Part shown: piece after piece, positions 1 through 8,174 of the stretch | Layout: each line of letters opens with the position of its first letter | Numbering within the stretch: the first letter of the stretch is position 1 | DNA from: Thermodesulfovibrio sp. | GTDB taxonomy: Bacteria; Nitrospirota; Thermodesulfovibrionia; Thermodesulfovibrionales; Dissulfurispiraceae | Assembly: GCA_013824325.1 (NCBI GenBank) | Contig: PNNP01000002.1 | Span: forward strand, 1 to 37,688 | Length of the DNA stretch: 37,688 bases | Direction of reading: 5' to 3' | Position numbers and translations under genes: made by a program | The notes under the pieces: generated by a model | What the model was told of the DNA's origin: nothing | Databases searched by the model: none | The model's input: the letters and a program-made list of their open reading frames with translations, nothing else

Positions 1-849
1 ATCACCCGCTCACAGGTGCAAAAGCTGATTAAAGACAGCCATATACTTGTTAATGACAAAAAGGTGAATCAGGGATACAGGGTCAAAAAAGATGATGCAA
101 TCACAATTGAAAAACCTGAAGATGAAACTGACACACTCATTCCTGAACCGATTCCCGTAAAAATCTTTTTTATGGACGATTATCTTGCAGTAGTGGACAA
201 GCCTGCAGGAATGGTTGTATATCCTGCAGTAGGCCATAAAAAAGGAACCCTTCTTAATGCACTTGCATATTATTCGAAAAAATTAGCTTCAATCGGCGCG
301 CCTTTGCGGCCTGGCGTGGTTCACAGACTTGATAAGGACACATCGGGCATAATGATGGTTGCACTCGATGATACCGCATACTACGACCTTATTGAACAGT
401 TCGAAAAAAGGACGATACAGAGAAGATATTTAGCAATTGTTTCCGGTTATTTAAAAAAAGACTCGGGTGAAATATCCCTTGATATAGGAAGGTCTGCCTC
501 TGACAGAAAAAAAATGTCAACAAAGACAAAAAAGGGCAAAGAAGCCATTACCAGATGGAAGGTTATCAAGAAACTAAAAAATGCCACACTGATTGAGGCG
601 AGACTTGGTACAGGGAGGACACACCAGATAAGGGTTCATTTTTCCGCTATCGGGCATCCTGTGCTCGGAGACAGGATATACGGTAAAAAGACCTTTATAG
701 AAATTAACAAAAACAAAATACATGTCCCGCGTCAGATGCTTCATGCAGAATCACTGGGGTTTGTGCATCCGATAACAAAGGAATATCTGGAGTTCTCAAG
801 CACTCTTCATGAAGATATGGAGGAATGCATTGAAAAACTATCGGATTAA
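1..849 (+). CDS. rluD: 23S rRNA pseudouridine synthase, RluD family (5' partial)
   Basis: RluA/RluD-family enzyme that isomerises uridines of 23S rRNA to pseudouridine. The frame is open from base 1 (ITRSQVQKLIKD), which is the middle of an S4 RNA-binding domain, so the real start lies upstream of the window and the GTG at 16 is only the track's start. After the S4 part comes the catalytic domain: DKPAGMVVYPA, then the active-site motif HRLDKDTSG whose first Asp is the family nucleophile, then the RTHQIRVH and HPVLGDRIYG blocks typical of RluD. The C-terminus looks complete. Assignment to RluD rather than RluC/RluA rests on the S4 domain and the HPVLGD block and is fairly safe. Confidence 0.93.
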   Translation: MTRSQVQKLIKDSHILVNDKKVNQGYRVKKDDAITIEKPEDETDTLIPEPIPVKIFFMDDYLAVVDKPAGMVVYPAVGHKKGTLLNALAYYSKKLASIGAPLRPGVVHRLDKDTSGIMMVALDDTAYYDLIEQFEKRTIQRRYLAIVSGYLKKDSGEISLDIGRSASDRKKMSTKTKKGKEAITRWKVIKKLKNATLIEARLGTGRTHQIRVHFSAIGHPVLGDRIYGKKTFIEINKNKIHVPRQMLHAESLGFVHPITKEYLEFSSTLHEDMEECIEKLSD

Positions 850-908
850 TCTGCAATATTTCCAAAATGTATAAGAGGCATCTATTATTAATAGTGCGGG
901 TTAAATCA

Positions 909-2252
909 TTATAAAAAAATATATCTCACAACAAACAGGACAGAGAACAGGTAAATAAGATAGTGAGCTTCAGCCCTCCTGCCTGTAATCAGCTTCAGCA
1001 CCGAGTATGATATGAAACCAAAGGCAATACCTTCTGTAATGCTTACTGTTGCAGTCATGACCATTATAGTCAAAAATGCAGGTATGGATTCAGTGGGGTC
1101 ATCCCATTGTATATTTTTTATCCCTTTAAGCATCATGCTGCCGATTATAATTAAAACAGGAGCTACCACAGGATAAAGGAACACGCCTTTTGATGCCTCA
1201 TAACCTCCTCCGATCATCTTTGCAATGGGCGAGAAAAAAAGCGCTAATATAAAGAGTATGCCAGTCGCTATGTTTGAAAGCCCTGTCCTGCCTCCTGATG
1301 CAACCCCTGCAACACTCTCTATATAACTGGTAATAGTTGATGTGCCGAGAAGCGCTCCTGCAGTCATGCCTGTTGAATCGGCAAGCAGCGCCTTTTCAGC
1401 ACGCGGCAGTTTACCGTCTTTTATAAAACCTGCCTGTTCGCTCACACCTACAAGTGTGCCGATGGTATCAAACAACGCAAGGAAAAAGAATACAAAGATG
1501 ACCATCATGCCTGAAGCGCTGAATAAGCCATTTATGTCGAGTTTCAGAAATGTAGGTGACAGCGATGGAGGAAGACTCAGTATGCCATGATATTTTACGA
1601 TTCCAAAAGGAAGCCCGGCAATTGCCGTGATTACAACTCCCCAGAGAATTGCGCCTTTTATTCTTCTTGAAATCAGAATGCTTGTTAGCAAAAGACCGAA
1701 AATAGAGAGCAGCACAGGAGGGCTTTTAAGATTACCCAGACCTACAAGTATGCCGGGTGCATCCACAACTATGCCTGCCCACTGTAATCCCACAAATGCA
1801 ATAAGAAGTCCTATGCCGACTGCTATGGCATATTTCATGGATTGGGGGATGGCATTGAGCAGTATCTCGCGGAATCCGAATTTAGTAAGGATAACAAACA
1901 GCAATCCAGATATAAAAACCGCTCCGAGGGCCGTCTCCCAGCGGTATCCCATGCCTCCTGCAGCAACTGCACCGCATACGGTAAAGGCAAAATAAAAATT
2001 ATGACCCATTGCAGGAGCCAGTGCAATTGGATAATTTGCATACAGCCCCATTAGAAATGTGGCAAAAGCGCTTGCAATGCACGTTGCTGTCATAACTGCG
2101 CCGAAATCCATACCGGCAATCGAGAGCACTGCGGGCTGGACAAAGATGATGTAAGAAAGTGTCACAAATGTAGTAATACCTGCTGTAATCTCTGTTCTTA
2201 CATTTGTGCTGTTTTCTTTGAGCTTAAAGATTTCCTGGAGTGTCCTTCCCAT
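909..2252 (-). CDS. NCS2/AzgA-type purine (guanine/hypoxanthine/adenine) permease
   Basis: Inner-membrane nucleobase:cation symporter of the AzgA/PbuG branch of NCS2. The protein begins MGRTLQEIFKL and has about 12-14 hydrophobic segments. Family signatures include TEITAGITTFVTLSYIIFV near the N-terminus, ALAPAMGHNFYF, and FLALFDTIGTLVGV with the conserved acidic residue of the transport site. The track start at 2366 would add 38 residues overlapping the nitroreductase. I chose the ATG at 2252, preceded by an AGAGGTGT ribosome-binding site, giving 447 aa, normal for the family. The gene follows the nitroreductase by 43 nt in the same direction. Salvage genes mtnP and apt lie nearby on the other strand, consistent with purine import. 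Exact substrate cannot be read from sequence. Confidence 0.9.
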   Translation of the reverse strand: MGRTLQEIFKLKENSTNVRTEITAGITTFVTLSYIIFVQPAVLSIAGMDFGAVMTATCIASAFATFLMGLYANYPIALAPAMGHNFYFAFTVCGAVAAGGMGYRWETALGAVFISGLLFVILTKFGFREILLNAIPQSMKYAIAVGIGLLIAFVGLQWAGIVVDAPGILVGLGNLKSPPVLLSIFGLLLTSILISRRIKGAILWGVVITAIAGLPFGIVKYHGILSLPPSLSPTFLKLDINGLFSASGMMVIFVFFFLALFDTIGTLVGVSEQAGFIKDGKLPRAEKALLADSTGMTAGALLGTSTITSYIESVAGVASGGRTGLSNIATGILFILALFFSPIAKMIGGGYEASKGVFLYPVVAPVLIIIGSMMLKGIKNIQWDDPTESIPAFLTIMVMTATVSITEGIAFGFISYSVLKLITGRRAEAHYLIYLFSVLFVVRYIFL

Positions 2253-2295
2253 GATACACCTCTGAAATTTTATATTGTAAGACTTTTTATCACGT

Positions 2296-2811
2296 TTATC
2301 TGAACTCAACAGCCTCTTTAACAGAAACCCTTTGCGGAGCATAAGGTATTTTTGAAGGATAACCAACAGGCACTATTGCAACAGGCTTTAAATTATCAGG
2401 TAATTTTAGTATTTCACTAACCTCATTTTCCCTGAAGGCGCCAACCCATACGCTGCCAAGTCCGTTTTCACATGCAACAAGCATCATGTTCATTATACTG
2501 CAGGCAACATCCTGAACAGCATAAAGATTAACGCCTCTTTCTCCATAGTGAAAGAAAATTCTGCTGTCAGTGCATCCTATAATAACAAGAGGGGCTTCGG
2601 CAATAAAGTTCTGGCTCAATGCTGCTGCGGCAATATTCGTCTTTATTCTGCTGTCCTTAATAAAATAAAACTTTCTTGCCTGCAGGTTTCCGGCGCTCGG
2701 CGCCCAGATTAGCGCATCTATCAGTTTTTTTAATGTTTCCTCGGGGATATCTTTTTTCAGAAAATCTCTTATGCTGCGCCTTTCCTTAACGGTTTTTAAT
2801 ACATTGTCCAT
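2296..2811 (-). CDS. Nitroreductase-family FMN oxidoreductase
   Basis: Small (171 aa) FMN-dependent nitroreductase-like protein that would reduce nitro compounds, quinones or flavins with NAD(P)H as a homodimer. Visible family features are the N-terminal ERRSIRDF phosphate-binding motif, WAPSAGNLQ, the ALSQNFIAEAPLVIIG block, the central DVACSIMNMMLVACENGLGSVWVG segment (split into parts here: 'MNMMLVACENGLGSVWVGAF'), and a C-terminal VPVGYP motif. A strong GGGGAGGG ribosome-binding site precedes the ATG. It appears to be first in a two-gene unit with the purine permease. The physiological substrate is unknown; members of this family are often misnamed by substrate. Confidence 0.9.
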   Translation of the reverse strand: MDNVLKTVKERRSIRDFLKKDIPEETLKKLIDALIWAPSAGNLQARKFYFIKDSRIKTNIAAAALSQNFIAEAPLVIIGCTDSRIFFHYGERGVNLYAVQDVACSIMNMMLVACENGLGSVWVGAFRENEVSEILKLPDNLKPVAIVPVGYPSKIPYAPQRVSVKEAVEFR

Positions 2812-2868
2812 AACGCCCTCCCCTTTGAAAAATTATTAAAAACTGTTCATGCAACTATTTCACAGATA

Positions 2869-2896
2869 ATTATATACCATTTTGATAACATTTCAA
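2869..2896 (-). promoter_or_regulatory. Sigma-70-type promoter for nitroreductase/permease unit
   Basis: On the minus strand TTGAAA (2896-2891) and TATAAT (2874-2869) are separated by 16 nt, about 57 nt upstream of the nitroreductase ATG. The match is good at both boxes; spacing is one short of optimum. Confidence 0.6.
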
Positions 2897-2910
2897 CTCT
2901 TACAAATCTG

Positions 2911-2916
2911 TATAAT
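2911..2916 (+). promoter_or_regulatory. -10-like TATAAT facing the palindromic element
   Basis: A consensus TATAAT on the plus strand sits about 20 nt before the left arm of the palindromic element. No good -35 lies 16-18 nt upstream (ACATTT), so activity is uncertain. If used, it would transcribe the whole foldable element. Confidence 0.3.
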
Positions 2917-2933
2917 TTATAAATTTTTAGCAA

Positions 2934-3095
2934 TGTGTGAGGCATCCGTATCGAAAGCAAGATGTTGAGTTATTTGTCAGCACGCGGATGCGTGCGGTAA
3001 CATATACCGTTACTACAGAATATGCTTAGGTGAGACGACTTGCTATTTGGCACAAAAAGGCTAATTATCTTGCTGAGATGCGGATGCCTCACATA
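2934..3095. repeat. ~160-bp palindromic element (MITE-like or structured RNA)
   Basis: The gap 2812-3177 has no plausible gene. Its core is a large inverted repeat. Bases 2937-2952 (GTGAGGCATCCGTATC) pair with 3077-3092 with one G-U wobble, extendable to about 19 bp. Just inside, AGCAAGAT (2956-2963) pairs with ATCTTGCT (3067-3074). The interior holds a perfect hairpin GCACGC-GGAT-GCGTGC (2980-2995) and a second small hairpin GTAAC/GTTAC (2997-3013). A further CTTGCT at 3039-3044 could compete for the AGCAAG arm. Terminal inverted repeats of nearly 30 bp with no ORF suggest a non-autonomous mobile element. I see no clear target-site duplication, and no U-tract after the right arm that would favour a terminated ncRNA. 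Confidence 0.6.
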
Positions 3096-3136
3096 AGTTT
3101 GTGAATAATCAGAGTTAGGTTAAGAAGTATAAATAT

Positions 3137-3166
3137 TTGATTAAACCTTGCGATTATTGATATATT
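3137..3166 (+). promoter_or_regulatory. Promoter of tRNA-Arg (and probably mtnP-apt)
   Basis: TTGATT (3137-3142), an 18-nt spacer, then TATATT (3161-3166), 11 nt before the mature tRNA 5' end. The placement fits a start site a few bases upstream of the tRNA. Confidence 0.55.
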
Positions 3167-3177
3167 TTAGTCCACGT

Positions 3178-3254
3178 GCGCCCATAGCTCAGTTGGATAG
3201 AGCGACGGACTACGAATCCGCAGGTCGGGGGTTCGAATCCTCCTGGGCGCGCCA
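3178..3254 (+). tRNA. tRNA-Arg (anticodon ACG)
   Basis: Full 77-nt cloverleaf with encoded CCA. Acceptor arms are GCGCCCA and TGGGCGC, with discriminator G. The D-arm is GCTC...GAGC, the anticodon loop CTACGAA carries ACG (read as ICG after deamination), and the T-arm contains GGTTCGAATCC. The outermost anticodon-stem pair is an A-C mismatch. The mtnP start lies only 32 nt downstream, so tRNA and salvage genes may share a transcript. Confidence 0.96.
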
Positions 3255-3286
3255 CTCTAAAAAATAAATCAAAGAAAGGAGTAATA

Positions 3287-4054
3287 ATGAGCAGCATAAA
3301 AATCGGTATTATTGGAGGGTCAGGAATGGATGACCCCCGTCTTATGAAGGACAAAAGAGAAAAGACTGTAAAAACCCCTTACGGCAAACCTTCATCTCAT
3401 CTTACAATTGGAAAGATAGATGGAATAGATACGGTTATCCTTGCCCGTCACGGCAAAGACCATTCCATATATCCTACAGGAGTCAATTTCAGGGCAAATT
3501 TATATGCACTTAAAAAAGAGGGCTGCACACACATTCTTGCAACTACTGCTGTCGGCTCTCTGAGGGAAAATGTAAAGCCGGGTGACCTGGTTTTTGTAGA
3601 CCAGTTTATAGACCATACAAAACACAGACCACTCACATTTCATGATGAAAAAGTAATACATACGCCCATGAGCGAGCCATTTTGTAGCAATCTGCGCTCT
3701 CTCCTCATAGATTCTGCAAAGGAACTCAAGTTCAGGCATCACAAAAAGGGCACAGTAATCACCATAGAGGGACCGAGGTTTTCCACTAAGGCTGAGTCGC
3801 ATATGTTCAGAATGCTCGGCGCAGATGTTATCAATATGTCCACTGTCCCTGAAGTTATACTGGCAAGAGAGGTCGGTATTTGCTATCAGACCATAGCCAT
3901 GTCCACAGATTATGACTGCTGGAAAGAAGATGAGGAACCCGTAACATGGGATATGATACTTTCGATAATGACAAAAAATGCAGAGAATGTAAAAAGACTG
4001 ATTCTGAAAACCATTCCCAAAATTAAACATACAGAATGTGAATGTAAAGGATAG
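3287..4054 (+). CDS. mtnP: S-methyl-5'-thioadenosine phosphorylase (MTAP/PNP family)
   Basis: Phosphorolyses 5'-methylthioadenosine, the by-product of polyamine and homoserine-lactone synthesis, to adenine and methylthioribose-1-phosphate. The 255-aa protein opens with IGIIGGSG, the phosphate-binding motif, followed by LARHGKDHSIYP, TTAVGSL, and IEGPRFSTKAES. It ends with the NMSTVPEVILAREVGICY block and the MSTDYDCW segment that in the family distinguishes MTAP-type enzymes. Length is slightly short for the family (about 270-290). The start has a good AAAGGAG site. It lies 8 nt before apt, which would use the adenine it releases. Some family members prefer inosine or guanosine, so substrate preference is likely but not proven. 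Confidence 0.9.
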   Translation: MSSIKIGIIGGSGMDDPRLMKDKREKTVKTPYGKPSSHLTIGKIDGIDTVILARHGKDHSIYPTGVNFRANLYALKKEGCTHILATTAVGSLRENVKPGDLVFVDQFIDHTKHRPLTFHDEKVIHTPMSEPFCSNLRSLLIDSAKELKFRHHKKGTVITIEGPRFSTKAESHMFRMLGADVINMSTVPEVILAREVGICYQTIAMSTDYDCWKEDEEPVTWDMILSIMTKNAENVKRLILKTIPKIKHTECECKG

Positions 4055-4062
4055 GAGGAAAA

Positions 4063-4596
4063 ATGCCAATTAAATCCAGAATAAGGACAATACCGGATTA
4101 TCCCAAGAAAGGTATCATGTTCAGAGACATAACCACTCTCATTAAAGACCCTGTAGGCTTCAGACTTGTTATTGATAGTTTAACCCAGAGGTATATAAGA
4201 GGAGACATTCTATTTGATGTAATAGTCGGCATAGAATCAAGAGGCTTTATTATAGGCGGTGCAATGTCTTACACACTCGGCAAGGGATTTGTTCCTGTCC
4301 GTAAAAAGGGCAAACTCCCTGCTGAAAAGGTAAGCCATGAATATCAGCTTGAATACGGCACTGACACCATCGAAATGCATAAAGACGCTATTAAAAAAGG
4401 CACAAAAGTGCTTCTCATAGACGACCTGCTTGCTACAGGGGGGACAGCGCTTGCTGCAGCAGCCCTGATAGAAAAGCTGGGAGGCAAAGTCGTTGAAATG
4501 GCTTTCATTGTAAATCTCCCCGAGGTGGGCGGCATCAAAAAGCTCACAGAAAAGGGCTACAAAGTATTCTCGCTGACAGAGTTTGAAGGAGATTGA
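4063..4596 (+). CDS. apt: Adenine phosphoribosyltransferase
   Basis: Transfers phosphoribosyl from PRPP to adenine, giving AMP. The 177-aa protein matches Apt throughout: IRTIPDYPKKGIMFRDITTL at the N-terminus, GIESRGFIIG, FVPVRKKGKLP, the ..YGTDTIEMHKDAI segment, and the PRPP-binding signature VLLIDDLLATGGTA. It starts 8 nt after mtnP with an AGGAGG site, so the two are almost certainly co-translated. Together they convert methylthioadenosine to AMP via adenine. Confidence 0.96.
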   Translation: MPIKSRIRTIPDYPKKGIMFRDITTLIKDPVGFRLVIDSLTQRYIRGDILFDVIVGIESRGFIIGGAMSYTLGKGFVPVRKKGKLPAEKVSHEYQLEYGTDTIEMHKDAIKKGTKVLLIDDLLATGGTALAAAALIEKLGGKVVEMAFIVNLPEVGGIKKLTEKGYKVFSLTEFEGD

Positions 4597-4610
4597 TAAA
4601 GATCGTTTTC

Positions 4611-4640
4611 TTGACAGATAACCCACTGAATTGGTAAAGT
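4611..4640 (+). promoter_or_regulatory. Sigma-70 promoter of rpsU operon
   Basis: Perfect -35 TTGACA (4611-4616), an 18-nt spacer and TAAAGT (4635-4640), giving a short leader to rpsU. It is one of the best sigma-70 matches in the window and probably drives rpsU, the YqeY gene and perhaps dnaG-rpoD. Confidence 0.65.
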
Positions 4641-4682
4641 ATTCAATCTTAAATTCAAGTTAGAGAGGGGTGAGAAATATAT

Positions 4683-4874
4683 ATGCCCTCAGTAAAAGTA
4701 AGAGATAACGAGTCGTTAGAGTCTGCCATGAAGCAGTTCAAAAAGCAGTGCGAACGTGAAGGTATACTTTCAGAGATAAAAAAGAGGGAACATTACGATA
4801 AGCCAAGTGTCAAGAAAAAGAAAAAAATTATTGCTGCGCGCAAAAAAGCTTCCAAGCGGGTAAAATTTTTCTAA
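4683..4874 (+). CDS. rpsU: 30S ribosomal protein S21
   Basis: Small basic ribosomal protein (63 aa) needed for initiation on Shine-Dalgarno messages. The sequence begins [19 protein letters not shown], the classic S21 start, contains a [14 protein letters not shown] basic stretch, and ends in a lysine/arginine-rich tail. A GAGAGGGG ribosome-binding site precedes the ATG. It heads the extended rpsU-dnaG-rpoD arrangement seen in many bacteria. Confidence 0.96.
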   Translation: MPSVKVRDNESLESAMKQFKKQCEREGILSEIKKREHYDKPSVKKKKKIIAARKKASKRVKFF

Positions 4875-4885
4875 GCGAGGTATTT

Positions 4886-5341
4886 GTGTCAATTCCTGAA
4901 AGGCTCACTGCAGAGCTCAAGGAAGCATTGAAATCAAAAGATGAACTGAGGGTCTCGGTTATTAGGATGATCAAGGCTTCCTTAAAAAATAAAGAAATAG
5001 AAAAATTCGGCAAACTTACAACAGATGATGACATACTTTCTGTTCTGTCATCTATGTGCAAACAGCAGAAGGAATCAATCGAGCAATTCAAGCTTGCAGG
5101 CAGAATGGACCTTGCTGAAAAAGAGGGGAAAGAGCTAAAAATAATCCAATCCTATATGCCTGCACAGCTTACCCCGCAGGAGCTTGATAATATAATGATC
5201 TCGACAATTAAAGAAGCCGGTGCATCATCACCCAATGACATTGGAAAGGTTATGAAACTGCTTATGCCAAGGGTAAAGGGAATTGCTGACGGGAAGATTG
5301 TTAACGAAAGGGTTAAAGAACTTTTAAGTTCTTCTTTGTAA
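4886..5341 (+). CDS. GatB/YqeY domain-containing protein
   Basis: 151-aa protein of the YqeY family, related to the tail domain of the GatB amidotransferase subunit that binds tRNA. Family signs are LTAELKEALKSKDELRVSVIRM near the start (shown here in part), the central KQQKESIEQFKLAGR segment and ..QSYMPAQLTPQEL, followed by the GKVMKLLMPRVKGIADGK block. It uses a GTG start 11 nt after rpsU, the usual neighbour order. A role in transamidation or tRNA quality control has been proposed for the family, but function is not established. Confidence 0.9.
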   Translation: MSIPERLTAELKEALKSKDELRVSVIRMIKASLKNKEIEKFGKLTTDDDILSVLSSMCKQQKESIEQFKLAGRMDLAEKEGKELKIIQSYMPAQLTPQELDNIMISTIKEAGASSPNDIGKVMKLLMPRVKGIADGKIVNERVKELLSSSL

Positions 5342-5381
5342 ATTTAAAACACATCATACTAATACAATAAGGAAACACACT

Positions 5382-6338
5382 ATGCAACTTTCAGAACTTT
5401 ACAAAAAAGCCATTACAACAGGCATGGAAAACGATCCGAGAGGGAAAGATTTTGTATTAAACGAACTTGAACGGAGAAAAAAAGATTACGAAAATCTTTC
5501 TGTTAGGGAAAAAGAACCCTTCGATATGGAGACCCTTGAGAATCCGTACTCTGATTCAAGGATACTCCACGGCAGGGGAGACGAAGAAATCAAGACGGTG
5601 CTTATCGGAATAGATATGGATGTAGGGGAAGTGCTTTTAGCAGAAACACTAAAAAATAAAAACATTCCTTTAGACCTTATTGTTTCGCATCATCCGGGAG
5701 GCAGGGCATATGCAAGTCTCTATTCAGTCATGTATATGCAGGCAGACATACTTTGCAGGTTTGGCGTACCGATAAACATAGCAGAAGGACTGATGGAAAG
5801 CCGCATAAAAGAAGTGGAGCGGAGACTCATGCCTGTAAATCATACAAGGTCTGTTGATGCTGCAAGACTTCTTAACATCCCTTTTGTTTGTCTGCATACA
5901 CCGGCAGATAACATGGTGGCAACCTTTCTTCAAAAGCAGTTTGATGAAAAGAAACCTTACACCATTGACGATGTAATTCAACTGCTCAGGGATATACCGG
6001 AATACAAGGAAGCCGAGAAAAACAATGCAGGACCCAAGATTCTGCTGGGAGCAAAAAACAGAAAAGCAGGAAAAATTTTTGTTGACATGACTGGAGGAAC
6101 AGAGGGTTCAAAGGAAATCTTTCAGAGTCTTTCTTTGAGCGGCGTAAACACCATAGTTGCCATGCATTTGAGCGATGACCACAGGAAAGAGGCTGAAAAG
6201 AATCACATAAATGTTGTAATAGCAGGGCATATTGCCAGCGACAATATTGGATTAAACCTTCTTCTTGACCGGATAACAAAGGATGAAACACTGAAAATTT
6301 TTGAATGCTCGGGTTTCAGAAGAATCCGGAGAGACTAA
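5382..6338 (+). CDS. NIF3-like dinuclear-metal protein
   Basis: 318-aa protein that I assign to the NIF3/YbgI family, which binds two metal ions. Some members are annotated as GTP cyclohydrolase 1 type 2, but the general function is unknown. Supporting motifs are the Asp in GIDMDVG, the SHHPGG metal motif after a hydrophobic strand, the HTPADNM segment mid-protein, and near the C-terminus HLSDDHRKEAEKNHINVVIAGH with ASDNIG replacing the usual GH..SE. The N-terminal ~60 residues (LNELERRKKDYENL) form an extra helical region not typical of the short NIF3 proteins. It lies between the YqeY gene and dnaG in the same direction. Confidence in fold is good, in role low. Confidence 0.75.
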   Translation: MQLSELYKKAITTGMENDPRGKDFVLNELERRKKDYENLSVREKEPFDMETLENPYSDSRILHGRGDEEIKTVLIGIDMDVGEVLLAETLKNKNIPLDLIVSHHPGGRAYASLYSVMYMQADILCRFGVPINIAEGLMESRIKEVERRLMPVNHTRSVDAARLLNIPFVCLHTPADNMVATFLQKQFDEKKPYTIDDVIQLLRDIPEYKEAEKNNAGPKILLGAKNRKAGKIFVDMTGGTEGSKEIFQSLSLSGVNTIVAMHLSDDHRKEAEKNHINVVIAGHIASDNIGLNLLLDRITKDETLKIFECSGFRRIRRD

Positions 6339-6399
6339 GTGTTCGCAGTTTATAAAAATGTCATAAACACTGATCCGCCTCGGGCAGACTTAATGTTTT

Positions 6400-8133
6400 A
6401 TGAAGCATGACAATTTGATTGAAGAGATAAAAGCAAGGATTGATATTGTTGAACTCATAACAGAACACTTGGATTTAAAACGGGCAGGACAGAATTTCAA
6501 AGGACTGTGCCCATTTCATGCCGAAAAAACCCCGTCTTTTATGGTAAGCCCCTCAAAACAAATATTTCACTGTTTCGGATGCAATAAAGGCGGTGACATA
6601 TTAGCCTTTATAATGAACTATGAAAACATGACCTTTCAGGAAGCACTCTCATATCTTTCAAACAGGGCCGGATTGAAAACCGAGGATTTCGGAAAGGGTC
6701 AGGAAATAAATAAAAGTTTAAAAGAGAGTCTGTACGCTATTCAAAAAGAAGCCCTCAACTATTTTAAAAATAATCTGAAGACCTCAAAACAGGCGCTCTC
6801 CTACTTAAATGAAAGGGGATTGAAACCCGAAATCATTGAAATGTTTTCACTCGGCTTCAGCAAAAACGAAAAGGACGCCCTGCTGAGTCATCTCAGGAAA
6901 CAGGGGTTTTCTGCAGAGCATATAAAAGCATCGGGGCTTGTATATTTCGGCGAAAGCGGATCTCACGACTTCTTCAGGGACAGACTGATGTTCCCGATAT
7001 TTGATTTGCAGGGAAAAGTAGTTGCATTCGGGGGAAGGACACTTTCTTCTTTGAAAAATGTTCCCAAATACATAAATTCACCTGACAGCGCAATTTTCAA
7101 AAAGGGTGAACTGAGTTACGGACTCAATATTGCAAAAAATTTCATCACGCAGAAAGGTTACTCCATAATTGTGGAGGGCTACTTTGATGCAATAATATGC
7201 CACCAGAACGGTTTCGGCAATGCCGTAGCGCCGCTGGGCACAGCCCTAACAGTAGGGCATCTTAAAAAGCTCAAAAGGTTTTCGAGCAAGGTTCTTCTGA
7301 TATTTGACGGTGATTCTGCCGGCATATCTGCAGCAAGAAGGGCTCTTGAAATAGTTTACTCTGAAGGTATAACAGCAAAGGTTGTAATGCTTTCAGAAGG
7401 CGAGGACCCTGACACTTTTTTAAGACAACACGGAGAGGAAAAGTTCAGAAAATATATTGCCGGAGCAGTTTCACCCGTGCAGTTCCTGCTGAGAGTCTAC
7501 GGCAGGAATAAACTTGACACTGTCAGGTATATACTGCATCTTATATCACTATCTCCTGACAAATTGCAGAAGGATGAAACCATACGGGAATTATCCGAGT
7601 GCTCAAAAATACATGAAATGACACTCCGCGATGAATTAAAAAATATAAGCCGGAAATTTTCAAAAACTTCCAGAACTGCAGATGGCTACCATGAAGGCTC
7701 ACAAAAACCGGTTTCCTTGAACGTATCTGCGCCAAGCAAGGAAGAGGAAATTCTCCTGCATATTGCCATCCTGATGCCTGAAAAGACACCATCCATATTA
7801 AGCAGGCTTGACATGACAGGCATTGAAAATCATATTGTAAAGGGGCTTTTCGAGAAGTTAAAAAACCTTAAAGTTAGCGTTGCAGATAAAAATTTATTTT
7901 TTGAAAAACTGCTGAATGCCTGCAACGATGAAGAACAGAAACTTATAACAGGGTTTTCCATTAAATCTGAAATTGATGAAGACAATGCAGATAAAATAAT
8001 GGAGGATTGTTTAAGAATGATTTCTACTAGAAGGCTTGAGAAACAGATAAAACTGGCAGGTGAAATGGGAGATGAAAAACTGCTGCACTCTCTTATTACC
8101 GAAAAGAATAGAATGCTGCAAAAAGCTTCCTGA
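6400..8133 (+). CDS. dnaG: DNA primase
   Basis: Synthesises RNA primers at the replication fork. The 577-aa protein has the N-terminal CHC2 zinc domain (CPFHAEKTPSF ... FHCFGC). The RNA polymerase core follows, with GGRTL and the TOPRIM elements EGYFDAI and DGDSAG that supply the catalytic acidic residues. Its C-terminal region is a divergent DnaB-interaction domain ending LEKQIKLAGEMGDEK. No clear ribosome-binding site precedes the ATG at 6400; the start is supported because MKHDNLIEEIKARIDIVELI is the normal DnaG N-terminus. It is followed by rpoD, the conserved macromolecular-synthesis order. Confidence 0.96.
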   Translation: MKHDNLIEEIKARIDIVELITEHLDLKRAGQNFKGLCPFHAEKTPSFMVSPSKQIFHCFGCNKGGDILAFIMNYENMTFQEALSYLSNRAGLKTEDFGKGQEINKSLKESLYAIQKEALNYFKNNLKTSKQALSYLNERGLKPEIIEMFSLGFSKNEKDALLSHLRKQGFSAEHIKASGLVYFGESGSHDFFRDRLMFPIFDLQGKVVAFGGRTLSSLKNVPKYINSPDSAIFKKGELSYGLNIAKNFITQKGYSIIVEGYFDAIICHQNGFGNAVAPLGTALTVGHLKKLKRFSSKVLLIFDGDSAGISAARRALEIVYSEGITAKVVMLSEGEDPDTFLRQHGEEKFRKYIAGAVSPVQFLLRVYGRNKLDTVRYILHLISLSPDKLQKDETIRELSECSKIHEMTLRDELKNISRKFSKTSRTADGYHEGSQKPVSLNVSAPSKEEEILLHIAILMPEKTPSILSRLDMTGIENHIVKGLFEKLKNLKVSVADKNLFFEKLLNACNDEEQKLITGFSIKSEIDEDNADKIMEDCLRMISTRRLEKQIKLAGEMGDEKLLHSLITEKNRMLQKAS

Positions 8134-8174
8134 AATTTTTATTTTAAAAAATTCAGGGATATAAGGGGGCAACC

